Assembly (NCBI GenBank): GCA_963789495.1
Contig: CAWBLP010000018.1
Location: 186,001-250,000 of the forward strand
Length of the DNA: 64,000 nt
DNA from: CAWBLP01 sp963789495
GTDB taxonomy: Bacteria > Pseudomonadota > Alphaproteobacteria > Acetobacterales > Acetobacteraceae
Direction of reading: 5' to 3'
Below are positions 16,330 to 24,958 of the stretch, piece after piece (the stretch's first letter is position 1; every line of letters starts with the position of its first letter). The position numbers were made by a program, and so were the translations under genes. Under the pieces are notes generated by a model. It made no database searches and had not been told where the DNA came from. It saw only the letters and a program-made list of their open reading frames with translations.

Positions 16330-17061
16330 ATGCAACAGGACACCATGAGTTTGGCGCCGGATACGCTGGATCGGCTGCACCGGGTCAGTACCGCGACCAT
16401 CACCACGCAGTTGCTGAAGAACCATGGCATGCGCACGCGCGCGATAACCGGCGTGAGGCCGGTGGACCCGAAGCGTTGCAAATTCATCGGCCCCGCCTAC
16501 ACCGTTCGCTACGTGCCGATGCGCGAGGACCTGTCGATGGGCGGCAAGCGTGCGCTGGGCATGAACCCGCTGGGCGATGCCATCGACGCCGCGCCCGCCG
16601 GCAGCATCTTCGTCTTCGACATGAACGGCGACGCCACCAGTGGGGCCCTCGGCGACATCCTGATCGCGCGCCTCATTGCCCGCGGCGTGGCCGGTGTGGT
16701 CGCCGATGGCGGCATGCGTGACATCGAGCCGGTGCAGCAGATGACGCTGCCGGTGTTCTGCCGTGGCTATGCCGCGCCGCCGAGCTTCGCCTCGCTGCTG
16801 GCGGCGGAGACGCAATGTGTGATCGGATGCGGCGGCGTGCTGGTGATGCCGGACGACATCGTGGTGGCGGATGCCGATGGCGTGGTGGTGATCCCGCGCT
16901 ATCTGGCCGACGCGGTGGCGCAGGCCGGTGACGAACAGGAGCAGATGGAGGCCTGGGTTCGCCGCAAGATCGAAGCCGGCGCCAGCGTGCATGATTTCTA
17001 TCCGCCCGGCGAGCAGGCGCTGGCGGAATACCGGCGATGGCAGGCAACAGAGCGTCGGTAA
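16330..17061 (+). CDS. RraA-family protein / HMG aldolase-like
   Basis: The 243-residue protein shows the RraA/4-hydroxy-4-methyl-2-oxoglutarate aldolase pattern: Gly-Asp-Ile-Leu-Ile-Ala-Arg-Leu-Ile-Ala-Arg-Gly followed by Val-Ala-Asp-Gly-Gly-Met-Arg-Asp (about residues 108-136), which in aldolase members supply phosphate, metal and substrate contacts, and a C-terminal Asp-Asp-Ile-Val-Val-Ala-Asp-Ala-Asp-Gly-Val. Its catabolic neighbours favour an aldolase or decarboxylase role over RNase E inhibition. It opens a same-strand run with an SDR and a TIM-barrel isomerase. Start 16330 follows GGGGGAAA. Confidence 0.85.
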   Translation: MQQDTMSLAPDTLDRLHRVSTATITTQLLKNHGMRTRAITGVRPVDPKRCKFIGPAYTVRYVPMREDLSMGGKRALGMNPLGDAIDAAPAGSIFVFDMNGDATSGALGDILIARLIARGVAGVVADGGMRDIEPVQQMTLPVFCRGYAAPPSFASLLAAETQCVIGCGGVLVMPDDIVVADADGVVVIPRYLADAVAQAGDEQEQMEAWVRRKIEAGASVHDFYPPGEQALAEYRRWQATERR

Positions 17062-17118
17062 CACCGGCATAGCCCGGTGGCACGCAACGGCGCCGCGGCA
17101 CAGGACAGGAGGAAACGC

Positions 17119-17901
17119 ATGCTGCACGGCAAGTCCGCGCTGGTCACCGGCTCCTTGGGCGGGATCGGGTTCGCTGCCGCGAAGGCGCTGGCAACACAAG
17201 GCTGCAACGTGATGCTGAATGGCTTCGCGCCAGAGGAAACCATCCACGCACGGGTAGCAGAACTGGAAGCACTGGGCGTGCGCGCGGCGTATCACGGGGC
17301 CGATCTGCGTCAGCCGGCACAGATCGCGGAGCTGGTACAAAACACGGCGGATATGTTCGGATCGCTCGACATCCTGGTGAACAACGCGGTGATGCGGTTC
17401 TCCGGTGCGATCGAGAACTTTGCACCGGAGCACTGGGACGAAGCGCTGGCGGTGAATCTGTCGGCACCCTTTCATGCCATCCGCCTGTCGCTGCCCGGCA
17501 TGAAGACGCGCGGCTGGGGACGCATCGTCAACATCGCATCGATCTACGGCCTGTTCGCGACGGTGGACCGTGTCGATTACATCACCACCAAGACCGCGCT
17601 GATCGGAATGACGCGCGCCGTGGCGCTGGAATGTGCGCGCAGCGCGATCACCTGCAACGCCATCTGCCCCGGCACCGTGCTGACGCCGGCAATCGATCGT
17701 CGGATCCAAAATGAAATGCAGCGCGATGGCCTGCCACGCGAGGAGGCGGAGGAACGCTTCCTTGCCGCCCGCCAGCCTTCACGCCGCTTCGTCGCCGATG
17801 ACAATGTGGGCGGACTGATCGCCTTCCTGTGCGGGCCTTACAGCGGCGACATCAACGGCGCCGCATTGCCAATCGACGGCGCCTGGACCGCCGGGCGCTG
17901 A
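17119..17901 (+). CDS. SDR-family oxidoreductase (3-hydroxybutyrate dehydrogenase-like)
   Basis: The 260-residue SDR has Thr-Gly-Ser-Leu-Gly-Gly-Ile-Gly at 10-17, Asn-Asn-Ala near 88-90, Asn-Ile-Ala-Ser near 137 and an intact Tyr-x-x-x-Lys in Asp-Tyr-Ile-Thr-Thr-Lys near 154. The sequence between the active site and the C-terminus (Pro-Gly-Thr-Val-Leu-Thr-Pro) is like D-3-hydroxybutyrate dehydrogenases, but the substrate could be another hydroxy acid. AGGAGGAAA lies just before the start. It sits between the RraA-like and isomerase genes, suggesting one pathway. Confidence 0.88.
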   Translation: MLHGKSALVTGSLGGIGFAAAKALATQGCNVMLNGFAPEETIHARVAELEALGVRAAYHGADLRQPAQIAELVQNTADMFGSLDILVNNAVMRFSGAIENFAPEHWDEALAVNLSAPFHAIRLSLPGMKTRGWGRIVNIASIYGLFATVDRVDYITTKTALIGMTRAVALECARSAITCNAICPGTVLTPAIDRRIQNEMQRDGLPREEAEERFLAARQPSRRFVADDNVGGLIAFLCGPYSGDINGAALPIDGAWTAGR

Positions 17902-18044
17902 CCCGCAGCCAGGCACGGTCCCGATCTGTGTCGCAGATCGGGACGCCGCTCAGCCGCACCGCCATGGCGCGCGCAGGTTGATCAATTAGCAAAACTGCAC
18001 GCGACCTGTCGACGTCACGTGGCGTAACCTCGGGGAAGACGGCG

Positions 18045-18863
18045 ATGGCCTGTTCAATGCGCGACAGATTCGGGATCGATGTCGGACAGAAACTACGCCT
18101 CGAGGAGGCCGTCGACTGGGCCGGGCGGCACGACGTGCGGCACATTGATATCCAGCTCGATACAGAACCCGATGCCTTCACCAATATCGATGCCGCACGT
18201 GCCTCTGCCGTGCGGCAGCGCTGTCAGCAGCAAGGCGTGCAGGTGGCGCTCCACACCGCCTCGGCGGTGAATGTTGCGGAATGCGCGCCGCTGGTCGGTG
18301 AGGCGGTTGATGGCTACTTGCGCGGCTACATCGATGCCGCCGCGCTGCTCGATGCAAGCTGGGTCGTCGTGCACGCCGGCTTTCATTTCACCGCCGATGT
18401 GAAGCCGCGCATGCAAGCGGGGTTGGCGCGTCTGCGGCGCATGGTCGCCTATGCCGAAACCAAGGCCGTGCTGTTGCTGCTGGAAAACCTTAACAAGGAA
18501 CCTGATGACGCCGAGGTGCATTACCTGGCCCATACGCTGGAAGAATGGTGCTTCTATTACGAGCGCATCCACTCCTCCTCCTTGCGCCTGTCTTTCACCG
18601 CCAATCACGCCCATCTGATTGCGGACGGTGTCGCCGGCTTCCTCGCCGGCATGCCGGTCGAGCGGGTGACCGAAGTACGGTTGGCGGATTGCTTCCGCAA
18701 TGGAATCGAGCAGCATCTGCGGCCAGGCGACGGCGACTTCGATTTTCCCGGCCTATTTCGCGCGCTGGCTGCACGCGGCTTTACCGGGCGCTACACCTGT
18801 GCCTTCGGCTCGCTGAACGACATGCTGGCGGCGCGGGAGCAATTGGCAACGCTGGCCGAATAG
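18045..18863 (+). CDS. Sugar phosphate isomerase/epimerase-like TIM-barrel protein
   Basis: A 272-residue protein of the AP-endonuclease-2-type TIM-barrel superfamily, with metal-ligand-like residues in Val-Val-His-Ala-Gly-Phe-His, Leu-Leu-Glu-Asn-Leu-Asn, Ala-Asn-His-Ala-His and Asp-Phe-Asp-Phe-Pro segments, in the expected order. Members isomerise or dehydrate sugars and related polyols using a divalent metal. It is the third gene of the catabolic run. An ATG at 18057 is an alternative start; GGGGAAG favours 18045. Confidence 0.8.
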   Translation: MACSMRDRFGIDVGQKLRLEEAVDWAGRHDVRHIDIQLDTEPDAFTNIDAARASAVRQRCQQQGVQVALHTASAVNVAECAPLVGEAVDGYLRGYIDAAALLDASWVVVHAGFHFTADVKPRMQAGLARLRRMVAYAETKAVLLLLENLNKEPDDAEVHYLAHTLEEWCFYYERIHSSSLRLSFTANHAHLIADGVAGFLAGMPVERVTEVRLADCFRNGIEQHLRPGDGDFDFPGLFRALAARGFTGRYTCAFGSLNDMLAAREQLATLAE

Positions 18864-18895
18864 ACCGCGCACGCACTATCATCGATCCGGCAGGC

Positions 18896-19297
18896 TCAGT
18901 GGTGCAGCAGATCCTGGATGCGGCTTAACACATGCTTCTGCGAATAGGGCTTCTCGATCAGCCTCGTCCGATCGTCGTCGCTGGCATGCGAGGTGTTGTA
19001 GCCCGAGGTCAGCAGCACCGGGACTTCCGGATGATGCGCGCGAATCCAGCGCGCCAGAGCGAACCCATCCATCTCCCCGGGCATGCGGACATCGCTGAAC
19101 ACGACGTCGACGGGCCCGTTCCCATCCACCAGGCCAATGGCTTCGCGTGCGTCCTCGGCCTCCAGAACGTTGAAGCCGCAGTCACGCAAATACTCTGCGA
19201 TCGGCATACGCACCAACAGCTCATCCTCGACGATAAGGACAGTCGGCGGCGTCAGGTCATCGGACGGTGTGCGATGGTGCATGATTATGCTGTGCAT
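18896..19297 (-). CDS. Single-domain response regulator (CheY-like)
   Basis: The 133-residue product is a receiver domain alone: acidic pocket Glu24/Asp25, phospho-acceptor Asp69 in Phe-Ser-Asp-Val-Arg-Met-Pro-Gly, Thr/Ser switch in Leu-Leu-Thr-Ser-Gly-Tyr and the conserved Lys in Ile-Glu-Lys-Pro-Tyr-Ser. The FxxxKPY type is common in alphaproteobacterial stand-alone receivers paired with hybrid histidine kinases. No kinase is adjacent. Start could also be the Met at residue 6. Confidence 0.88.
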   Translation of the reverse strand: MHSIIMHHRTPSDDLTPPTVLIVEDELLVRMPIAEYLRDCGFNVLEAEDAREAIGLVDGNGPVDVVFSDVRMPGEMDGFALARWIRAHHPEVPVLLTSGYNTSHASDDDRTRLIEKPYSQKHVLSRIQDLLHH

Positions 19298-19544
19298 ACG
19301 CCGGATATGGCGCTGGGTCTGCCCCGATTGGGTCGACCTCGCAGTATATTTACCGCATCATTTCAAATTATTGCAGGACCTTCTCGGAACAAGCCGGGGT
19401 TTGCAATTAAGTCATGCTGACGGCTTGGTCGCCCTCGACAGCGCAATGGAGCGACAAGTCACGCGGCAAGGCTGTAACAAGTATTTGACACGCCAACCGC
19501 GGCACCGCCACCTTTCGGTCAGACAAAAACAATGGAGGCTCACG

Positions 19545-21128
19545 ATGACGCGACGCGGGGTGTTGGACAGCGGGCTGGGCCGCAGGACGTTGCTGGGTGC
19601 GGCGGCGGCGGCCGGCCTCGCCACCGGGCTGCCGGCGCGCAGCTGGGCGGCTGGCAAGCGCTTTGTGACCGCGAACAACAGCCCCTACGACACGCTCGAT
19701 CCCCATACCGTATTCGATATCGGACGCATCGCTTCGCGTCTGAACATGTATGATTGTCTGGTGCGCTGGGTGGACAACCCGCCGAAGCTGCAACTCTGGC
19801 TGGCCGACAAGATCGCGATCTCGCCCGACCGCGTGACCTACACCGTCATGCTGAAGAAGGGTGCCAAGTTCCATGATGGCGCGCCGATCACCGCGGACGA
19901 CGTGGTGTATTCCATGGAACGCATCCTGGCGATGAAGAAGGGTGCCTACGGGTTGTTCAAGGGCACCATCGATCCGGGTCGTACCAAGGCGCTGGATGCC
20001 GGCACGATCCAGTTCACCCTCAACCAGCCCTACGCCGTGTTCACCTCCATCCTGTCGGAGCTCTGGGTGGTGAACAGCAAATTGCTGCGCGGTCACGAGA
20101 AGTCCGGCGACTGGGGTGCCGACTGGCTGGCCCGCAACGAAGCCGGATCCGGCAGCTACAAGCTGCGCCGCTACGACCCCGCGATCGGGTTTCAGGCAGA
20201 GCGGTTCGAGGGGCATTTCGAACCATTCGGCAAAGGCAACATTACGGAGACCGAGTTCCGCACCGTCATCGAAACCGCCAGCCGCGTGCTGGGACTGGAG
20301 AAGGGCGAGTTCAACACCACCGACGGCTATCTGCCGCAGGACCAGATCAAGCGCCTGAAGCAAGGCGACAAGGTGCAGATCTGGGATGCCGAGTCACTGC
20401 GCACGATGTACTTCATCATCCACAACCAGCGTGCGCCGCTGAACGATGTGAACCTGCGCAAGGCGCTGTGCTACGCGTTCGACTACGATGGTTTCATCAA
20501 CAACATTCTGGGCGGGCTGGTCACCCGTAACGCCGGTATCATTCCCAGCAATCTGTGGGGCGCGCCGAAGGATCTGAAAGGCTACACCTACGATCTGGAC
20601 AAGGCGAAGCAGCATCTGGCGATGGTGAAGGCGCCGATGCGCCAGTTGGAGATCGGCGTGCTGGCCGGCTTCGCGCAGAGCGAGGCGGCGGCGCAGCTGT
20701 TGCAGTCCGGCTGCGCCAAGATTGGCATCGACATCAAGCTGAACACCGAGCCGTGGTCGGTGATTTCCGGCAAGTTCTCCGACCCCGAACGCACCCATGA
20801 CCTGGTGCCGCTGTGGCGCAGCGCCTATTTCGCCGACCCGCATAACTGGACCGGTTACATCTATAACAGCCGCAACATTGGTGCCGGCAACGCGAGCTTC
20901 TACAAGAACCCGAAGTTCGACGAGCTGACCGATAAGGCACTGGAGCTGACCGAGATCGAGGAACGCCGGCCACTCTACGAGGAAGCGTCCCGCATTCTGG
21001 TGGACGACGCAGCGGGGCTTTATGTTTATAATACGAAATGGTTCGGCCCGTTCACCAAGAACGTCAAGAGCGTGCGGTTCTGCCCGATCGGCGACGCACA
21101 GGACATCCGCTGGATCGAGATGACCTGA
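19545..21128 (+). CDS. Peptide-type ABC transporter substrate-binding protein (Tat-exported)
   Basis: The 527-residue protein is an SBP_bac_5 (DppA/OppA-type) solute-binding protein. It begins with a twin-arginine-type signal (Arg13-Arg14 followed by Thr-Leu-Leu-Gly and an Ala-rich stretch) and contains the family pattern Phe-His-Asp-Gly-Ala-Pro-Ile-Thr-Ala-Asp-Asp-Val near residue 108. Its ligand may be an oligopeptide, opine or other small molecule. No permease or ATPase genes follow; a strong hairpin terminator lies 38 bases after the stop. Start 19545 follows GGAGG. Confidence 0.9.
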   Translation: MTRRGVLDSGLGRRTLLGAAAAAGLATGLPARSWAAGKRFVTANNSPYDTLDPHTVFDIGRIASRLNMYDCLVRWVDNPPKLQLWLADKIAISPDRVTYTVMLKKGAKFHDGAPITADDVVYSMERILAMKKGAYGLFKGTIDPGRTKALDAGTIQFTLNQPYAVFTSILSELWVVNSKLLRGHEKSGDWGADWLARNEAGSGSYKLRRYDPAIGFQAERFEGHFEPFGKGNITETEFRTVIETASRVLGLEKGEFNTTDGYLPQDQIKRLKQGDKVQIWDAESLRTMYFIIHNQRAPLNDVNLRKALCYAFDYDGFINNILGGLVTRNAGIIPSNLWGAPKDLKGYTYDLDKAKQHLAMVKAPMRQLEIGVLAGFAQSEAAAQLLQSGCAKIGIDIKLNTEPWSVISGKFSDPERTHDLVPLWRSAYFADPHNWTGYIYNSRNIGAGNASFYKNPKFDELTDKALELTEIEERRPLYEEASRILVDDAAGLYVYNTKWFGPFTKNVKSVRFCPIGDAQDIRWIEMT

Positions 21129-21165
21129 TCCGCGCTGCGCATCCCACGCCTATGGTGGGGTGCAC

Positions 21166-21196
21166 CAAGCGTCGGGGGCAAAGCCCCCGACGCTTG
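21166..21196. terminator. Bidirectional hairpin terminator
   Basis: A perfect 14-bp stem with an AAA loop (core GTCGGGGGC-AAA-GCCCCCGAC) lies between two convergent genes, the ABC binding protein and the GNAT gene. There is no strong T-run, so it is either a weak intrinsic terminator or an RNA-stabilising hairpin. Confidence 0.65.
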
Positions 21197-21247
21197 CCGC
21201 CTTCCACCACAGGTGTGGATACGTGGCCCAGGCCGGAGAACCCGTGG

Positions 21248-21820
21248 TCAGGACTCCTGCGGCGAGGCAGCCAGCAGCTTCTCGATCGGGTCCCAGACGA
21301 ACGCGGTTTGCATCACCGACTGGCCGCCAACCTGGATTGCCGCCTCCGCTACCGCACGCCCACCGAGCCGCGCATAGAACCAACGGCTGGGGTTGTCGCG
21401 CAGCACCCAAAGGAAGGCAGAGCGGCAGCCAGTCGCCGCCAGATGGGCAGCGGCGCTGCGCAAGAGGCGACGGCCGATCCCGCGCTCGCGGAAATCGTCC
21501 AGCAGATACAGGGTTTCCACCTCGCCTTCCGCCAGCCGCTGCCCCCCGATCTCGCTGCCAATGCGCGCTCGGCCCGCCGTCGTGAAGCCGACCACACGCG
21601 ATCCGCTGCCGAACCCCACATCCACTCCGCTGGCGCTGGCCACCAGCACGCCGGCACCGGCGCGGATCGCCGTGTCGTAATGCGCCGCCTGCCGCGGCAC
21701 CGACAGCCGCGCCAGATAGGCATCGGGCAGGATCCCCGCGTAGGCGCTCCGCCAGGCCGCGACATGCACCGCCGCGATGGCGATCGCGTCGGCCGGACGC
21801 GCGCGCCGCACTGCGATCAT
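21248..21820 (-). CDS. GNAT-family N-acetyltransferase
   Basis: A 190-residue GNAT protein with an N-terminal Val-Arg-Arg-Ala-Arg-Pro-Ala-Asp-Ala strand-turn and the acetyl-CoA-binding loop Phe-Arg-Glu-Arg-Gly-Ile-Gly-Arg-Arg-Leu-Leu (motif A) near residue 118. The acceptor is unknown. Its ATG overlaps the stop of the RNA methyltransferase gene (ATGA), so the two are co-translated. The longer upstream start was rejected for that reason. Confidence 0.85.
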   Translation of the reverse strand: MIAVRRARPADAIAIAAVHVAAWRSAYAGILPDAYLARLSVPRQAAHYDTAIRAGAGVLVASASGVDVGFGSGSRVVGFTTAGRARIGSEIGGQRLAEGEVETLYLLDDFRERGIGRRLLRSAAAHLAATGCRSAFLWVLRDNPSRWFYARLGGRAVAEAAIQVGGQSVMQTAFVWDPIEKLLAASPQES

Positions 21821-23112
21821 GCCACCCGCTCCAGCACCGCGGCGAAGAACCCGTCCGTGCCGTGCCGCGCCGGCGTCAGAGTAAGCCACTCACCGGAGCC
21901 GGGCGGCGGCCCCTCCAGGGTCCAGGCCCGTGCCAGCGGGACCGGGCGAAACGCGGCATGACGCGCGAGAAAGCTGCTCACCTGGGCCTCGTTTTCCTCT
22001 TCGAGCAGGGAGCAGGTAGCGTAGACCAAACGGCCGCCGACGCGAACCAGGCCCTGCGCGGCATCCAGGATCGCCGCCTGCTTGGCCATCAGCTCGACCA
22101 GGTCGTTCTCCTCCAGCCGCAGCCTTGCATCGGGGTTGCGGCGCCAGGTGCCCGCCCCGGTGCAGGGCGCATCCACCAGCACGCGATCAAAGGTGCCGGC
22201 ACGACGCTTGGCCCATTTGTCACCCCGCTCCAGCAGATGCCGTTCCACATTGTGCGCGCCCGCGCGGCGCAGCCGACGCACCGCCGCGTCCAACCGCGGC
22301 ACCGATACGTCGCAGGCCATCAGCTGGCCGCGGTTTGCCATCGCCATCGCCAGGGCCAGCGTCTTGCCCCCGGCCCCGGCGCACCAGTCGGCGACCCGCA
22401 TCCCCGGTGCCGCACCGACCAGGGCGGCGACCAGTTGGCTGCCCTCGTCCTGGATCTCCACCAGTCCGGATTGGAACGCCGGCCCGGTGGTGACCGGCCG
22501 CCGTCCCGCGATCCGCAACCCCCAGGGAGACAACGGGGTCGGCTCTGCCTGCCAGCCTTCCTCGGCGAGCGCGGCTTGCGCCTGCTCGCGGGTGGCCTTC
22601 AGCAGGTTGACCCGCAGGTCCAGCGGCGCGGGCTCGCCCAGCGCGGCCAGTTCCGCCTCGAGGCGCGGGCCGAACCGCGCCTGCAGCCGGGGCAGCAGCC
22701 AGTCCGGCAGCTCCAGCCGGACCGGGTCCGGCATGGCGGGATGGTCCAGCGTGTGGTTCTCGGCCTGGCGCAGCGCCTGCAGCTCCTCCGACGCCAGGCT
22801 GGAAGGGGCGAACCGGCCGCCGGAGAACGACTCCTGCACGCCGTGCAGGGTCCACCCCTCCAGCAGCAGCGAGGTCGCCACGCGCAGCCGAGCCGTGACG
22901 GCACGGGCGCCGATACGCGCCAACCACCACTGCAACCGGCGCTGTGCGCGCAGCACGCGCCAAACCCGGTCCGACACGGCGCGGCGGTCCCCGGAACCGA
23001 TGAAGCGGCGGGCGCGAAAGAAGTCGTTGGCCACCGCATCGGCGGGGCGACCGGAAGCGGAGACCGCGTCCAGCAGGTCGATGGCGGCGGCGATGCGGGC
23101 GGCGGGGGTCAC
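21817..23112 (-). CDS. RsmB/NOP-family rRNA cytosine-C5 methyltransferase
   Basis: The product (431 residues from a GTG at 23112) has an N-terminal NusB-like helical region (about 1-110) and a C-terminal SAM methyltransferase domain. The two catalytic cysteines are visible in Asp-Ala-Pro-Cys-Thr-Gly-Ala-Gly and Tyr-Ala-Thr-Cys-Ser. SAM-binding residues lie in Cys-Ala-Gly-Ala-Gly-Gly-Lys. It should methylate a cytosine of 16S rRNA. The start is uncertain: the GTG has no strong ribosome site, and an upstream extension to 23235 is low-complexity. Confidence 0.85.
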   Translation of the reverse strand: MTPAARIAAAIDLLDAVSASGRPADAVANDFFRARRFIGSGDRRAVSDRVWRVLRAQRRLQWWLARIGARAVTARLRVATSLLLEGWTLHGVQESFSGGRFAPSSLASEELQALRQAENHTLDHPAMPDPVRLELPDWLLPRLQARFGPRLEAELAALGEPAPLDLRVNLLKATREQAQAALAEEGWQAEPTPLSPWGLRIAGRRPVTTGPAFQSGLVEIQDEGSQLVAALVGAAPGMRVADWCAGAGGKTLALAMAMANRGQLMACDVSVPRLDAAVRRLRRAGAHNVERHLLERGDKWAKRRAGTFDRVLVDAPCTGAGTWRRNPDARLRLEENDLVELMAKQAAILDAAQGLVRVGGRLVYATCSLLEEENEAQVSSFLARHAAFRPVPLARAWTLEGPPPGSGEWLTLTPARHGTDGFFAAVLERVA

Positions 23113-23391
23113 GGGCCGGCGGCATCCGGACCGGCGAGTCCGCGCAGGACGTTGCTCCGCGCGGCACTGCACCACCGCATGGCGTGGGCGTGCCGGCGGA
23201 GCGCAGTTCGGCCCCGCCACAGGCGCGCGCGGCACTCGCCGGTGCGCCGGACAGTAAAGGCACGAGCGTCCGGCAGGGCAGGCAAACGAGCAGGATGGGG
23301 GGACATGGCGTCGATATAGGTCGCGCTGGGCGGCAGGTCCATTTCGTGCAGGCGCCCTGCCCCGCGGATTGCCGGCTGGAGCACCCTGCCG

Positions 23392-24243
23392 CTACGCCAC
23401 GGGACGCGCCTCGCCCTTGATCTGGGTGCGATGCATGATCCGCCGGCTGGCGCCGTCGAACACGTCGCGTTTGTGCATGGTGCAGCGGTTGTCCCACATC
23501 ACCAGGTCGCCGACCTGCCAGCGCTGGGTCCAGGCCAGCGCGGGATCCTCCACATGCGCCCAGATCGCGTCGAGCAGCGCCTCGCTCTCCGCCAGGTCCA
23601 GCCCCACCAGCCAGGCATTGCGCCGGCGGCCGAGATAGAGCCCCTTCCGTCCGCTCTCCGGATGGCGGCAGACCAGCGGATGCACTGCGCCGGGGCTGCT
23701 GCGCGGATCGTCAGTCGCGGTCACGCCTTCACGCAGGAACCCGCCGCTGTTGTAGGTCCCGTCATGCTTGATCCGCAGTTCGGCGCAGCGTGCCTTCAGC
23801 GCCTCCGACAGCGTCTCCCAGGCGGCATACATGCTGCAGAACGAGGTGTTGCCGCCCGCCGGTGGCACCTCCAGCGCATACAGCATGCTCGCCTTGGGCG
23901 GGTCGTCGAGGTACGACATGTCGGTGTGCCAGACCAACTCGCCGGCGCCGAGGCTGCCGATCGCCACCCCGTTCTCGGTTACGTTGGAGACGATGTAGAG
24001 CTCCGGCTTGCCGTCGACGAAGCGGCGGCCATTCTCCTGAACCGGCGCCCAGTCCAGTGGGCCGAACCGCCGGCTGAAGGCGATCAGGTCGTCGTCACTG
24101 AGCGACTGGCCGCGGAACAGAAGGACCTGATGGTCCACCCACGCCCGCCGGATGGCCGCAAAATCGGGATCATCCACCCGGCGCAGATCTACGCCGCGGA
24201 TTTCCGCCCCGAGGGCGGCGCCGGTGGGAACCACGTCCAGCAT
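23392..24243 (-). CDS. TauD/TfdA-family Fe(II)/2-oxoglutarate dioxygenase
   Basis: The 283-residue protein has the facial-triad pattern of this family: His106 and Asp108 in Trp-His-Thr-Asp-Met-Ser, a distal His257 in Cys-Thr-Met-His-Lys-Arg-Asp, and the 2-oxoglutarate-binding Arg near 267. Members hydroxylate taurine, chlorophenoxy acids, sulfate esters or similar substrates. GGAGGAG precedes the ATG at 24243. It lies 29 bases after the haloacid dehalogenase gene on the same strand. Confidence 0.9.
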   Translation of the reverse strand: MLDVVPTGAALGAEIRGVDLRRVDDPDFAAIRRAWVDHQVLLFRGQSLSDDDLIAFSRRFGPLDWAPVQENGRRFVDGKPELYIVSNVTENGVAIGSLGAGELVWHTDMSYLDDPPKASMLYALEVPPAGGNTSFCSMYAAWETLSEALKARCAELRIKHDGTYNSGGFLREGVTATDDPRSSPGAVHPLVCRHPESGRKGLYLGRRRNAWLVGLDLAESEALLDAIWAHVEDPALAWTQRWQVGDLVMWDNRCTMHKRDVFDGASRRIMHRTQIKGEARPVA

Positions 24244-24271
24244 CGTTCTCCTCCTTGCGTTGTCGCGGGCG

Positions 24272-24955
24272 TCAGGCAGCCTCCCCCAACCGGTCCGGCA
24301 GGGCGGCCAGGTCCGGCAGCTCGATGGCGGTCGCGTGCAGGCCATACTCGCCGGGCTGGTGCGCGCGGTTCACCCAGAACACCTGGAACCCGAACGCGCC
24401 GGCGCCGAACGCATCCCATGGGTTGGACGACACGAACGCCATCTGTCCGGGCCGCAGGCCAAACCGGTCGGTGGCCAGCCGGTACACCCGTGGGTCCGGC
24501 TTGAATACGCCGACCGATTCCACGCTCAGCACGTCGTCCAGCAGCGTGTCGATGCCGGCCGAACGGACCGCATCGGCCAGCATGCCGGGCTCGCCATTGG
24601 ACAGGATCGCCCGTGCGATGCCCTGCTCCTTCAGCCGCTGCAGCATGGCCGGGACTTCCGGATAGGCGGCGAGTTCGCGATAGGCCCGCAGCACATCGGC
24701 CAGCAGTTCGGCGTCGGTTATCCCGTGGCGGGCGGCGGCCCAGGCCAGCGCCTCCTCGGTCAGGTGCCAGAAGTCGCGGTGCTGCGCGGGGCCGGCCAGC
24801 GAGCGGACCCAGGTGTATTCGATCTGCTTGGCCCGCCAGTCGGCGCTGATCGACTGCCAGGTCTCGCCGATCCGCGCCGCGTGCGCGGCCATGGCCGCAT
24901 GCACATCGAGCAAGGTGCCATAGGCATCGAAGATGGCGACCCGGACCTGCGACAT
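24272..24955 (-). CDS. (S)-2-haloacid dehalogenase, type II (HAD superfamily)
   Basis: The 227-residue sequence matches type II L-2-haloacid dehalogenases: nucleophile Asp10 in Phe-Asp-Ala-Tyr-Gly-Thr-Leu, Arg41 in the Trp-Arg-Ala-Lys-Gln-Ile-Glu-Tyr-Thr-Trp segment, Ser-Asn-Gly near 118, Lys in Phe-Lys-Pro-Asp-Pro and the Ser-Ser-Asn-Pro-Trp-Asp motif. It converts 2-haloalkanoic acids to 2-hydroxy acids with inversion. It starts three bases after the guaB stop, an odd partnership suggesting read-through transcription from guaB. Confidence 0.9.
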   Translation of the reverse strand: MSQVRVAIFDAYGTLLDVHAAMAAHAARIGETWQSISADWRAKQIEYTWVRSLAGPAQHRDFWHLTEEALAWAAARHGITDAELLADVLRAYRELAAYPEVPAMLQRLKEQGIARAILSNGEPGMLADAVRSAGIDTLLDDVLSVESVGVFKPDPRVYRLATDRFGLRPGQMAFVSSNPWDAFGAGAFGFQVFWVNRAHQPGEYGLHATAIELPDLAALPDRLGEAA

Positions 24956-24958
24956 GGC

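Noticed and set aside
23113..23235. Upstream extension of the RsmB-type methyltransferase
   Set aside because: Pro/Arg/Ala-rich sequence unlike the NusB-like domain; the GTG at 23112 gives a normal beginning.
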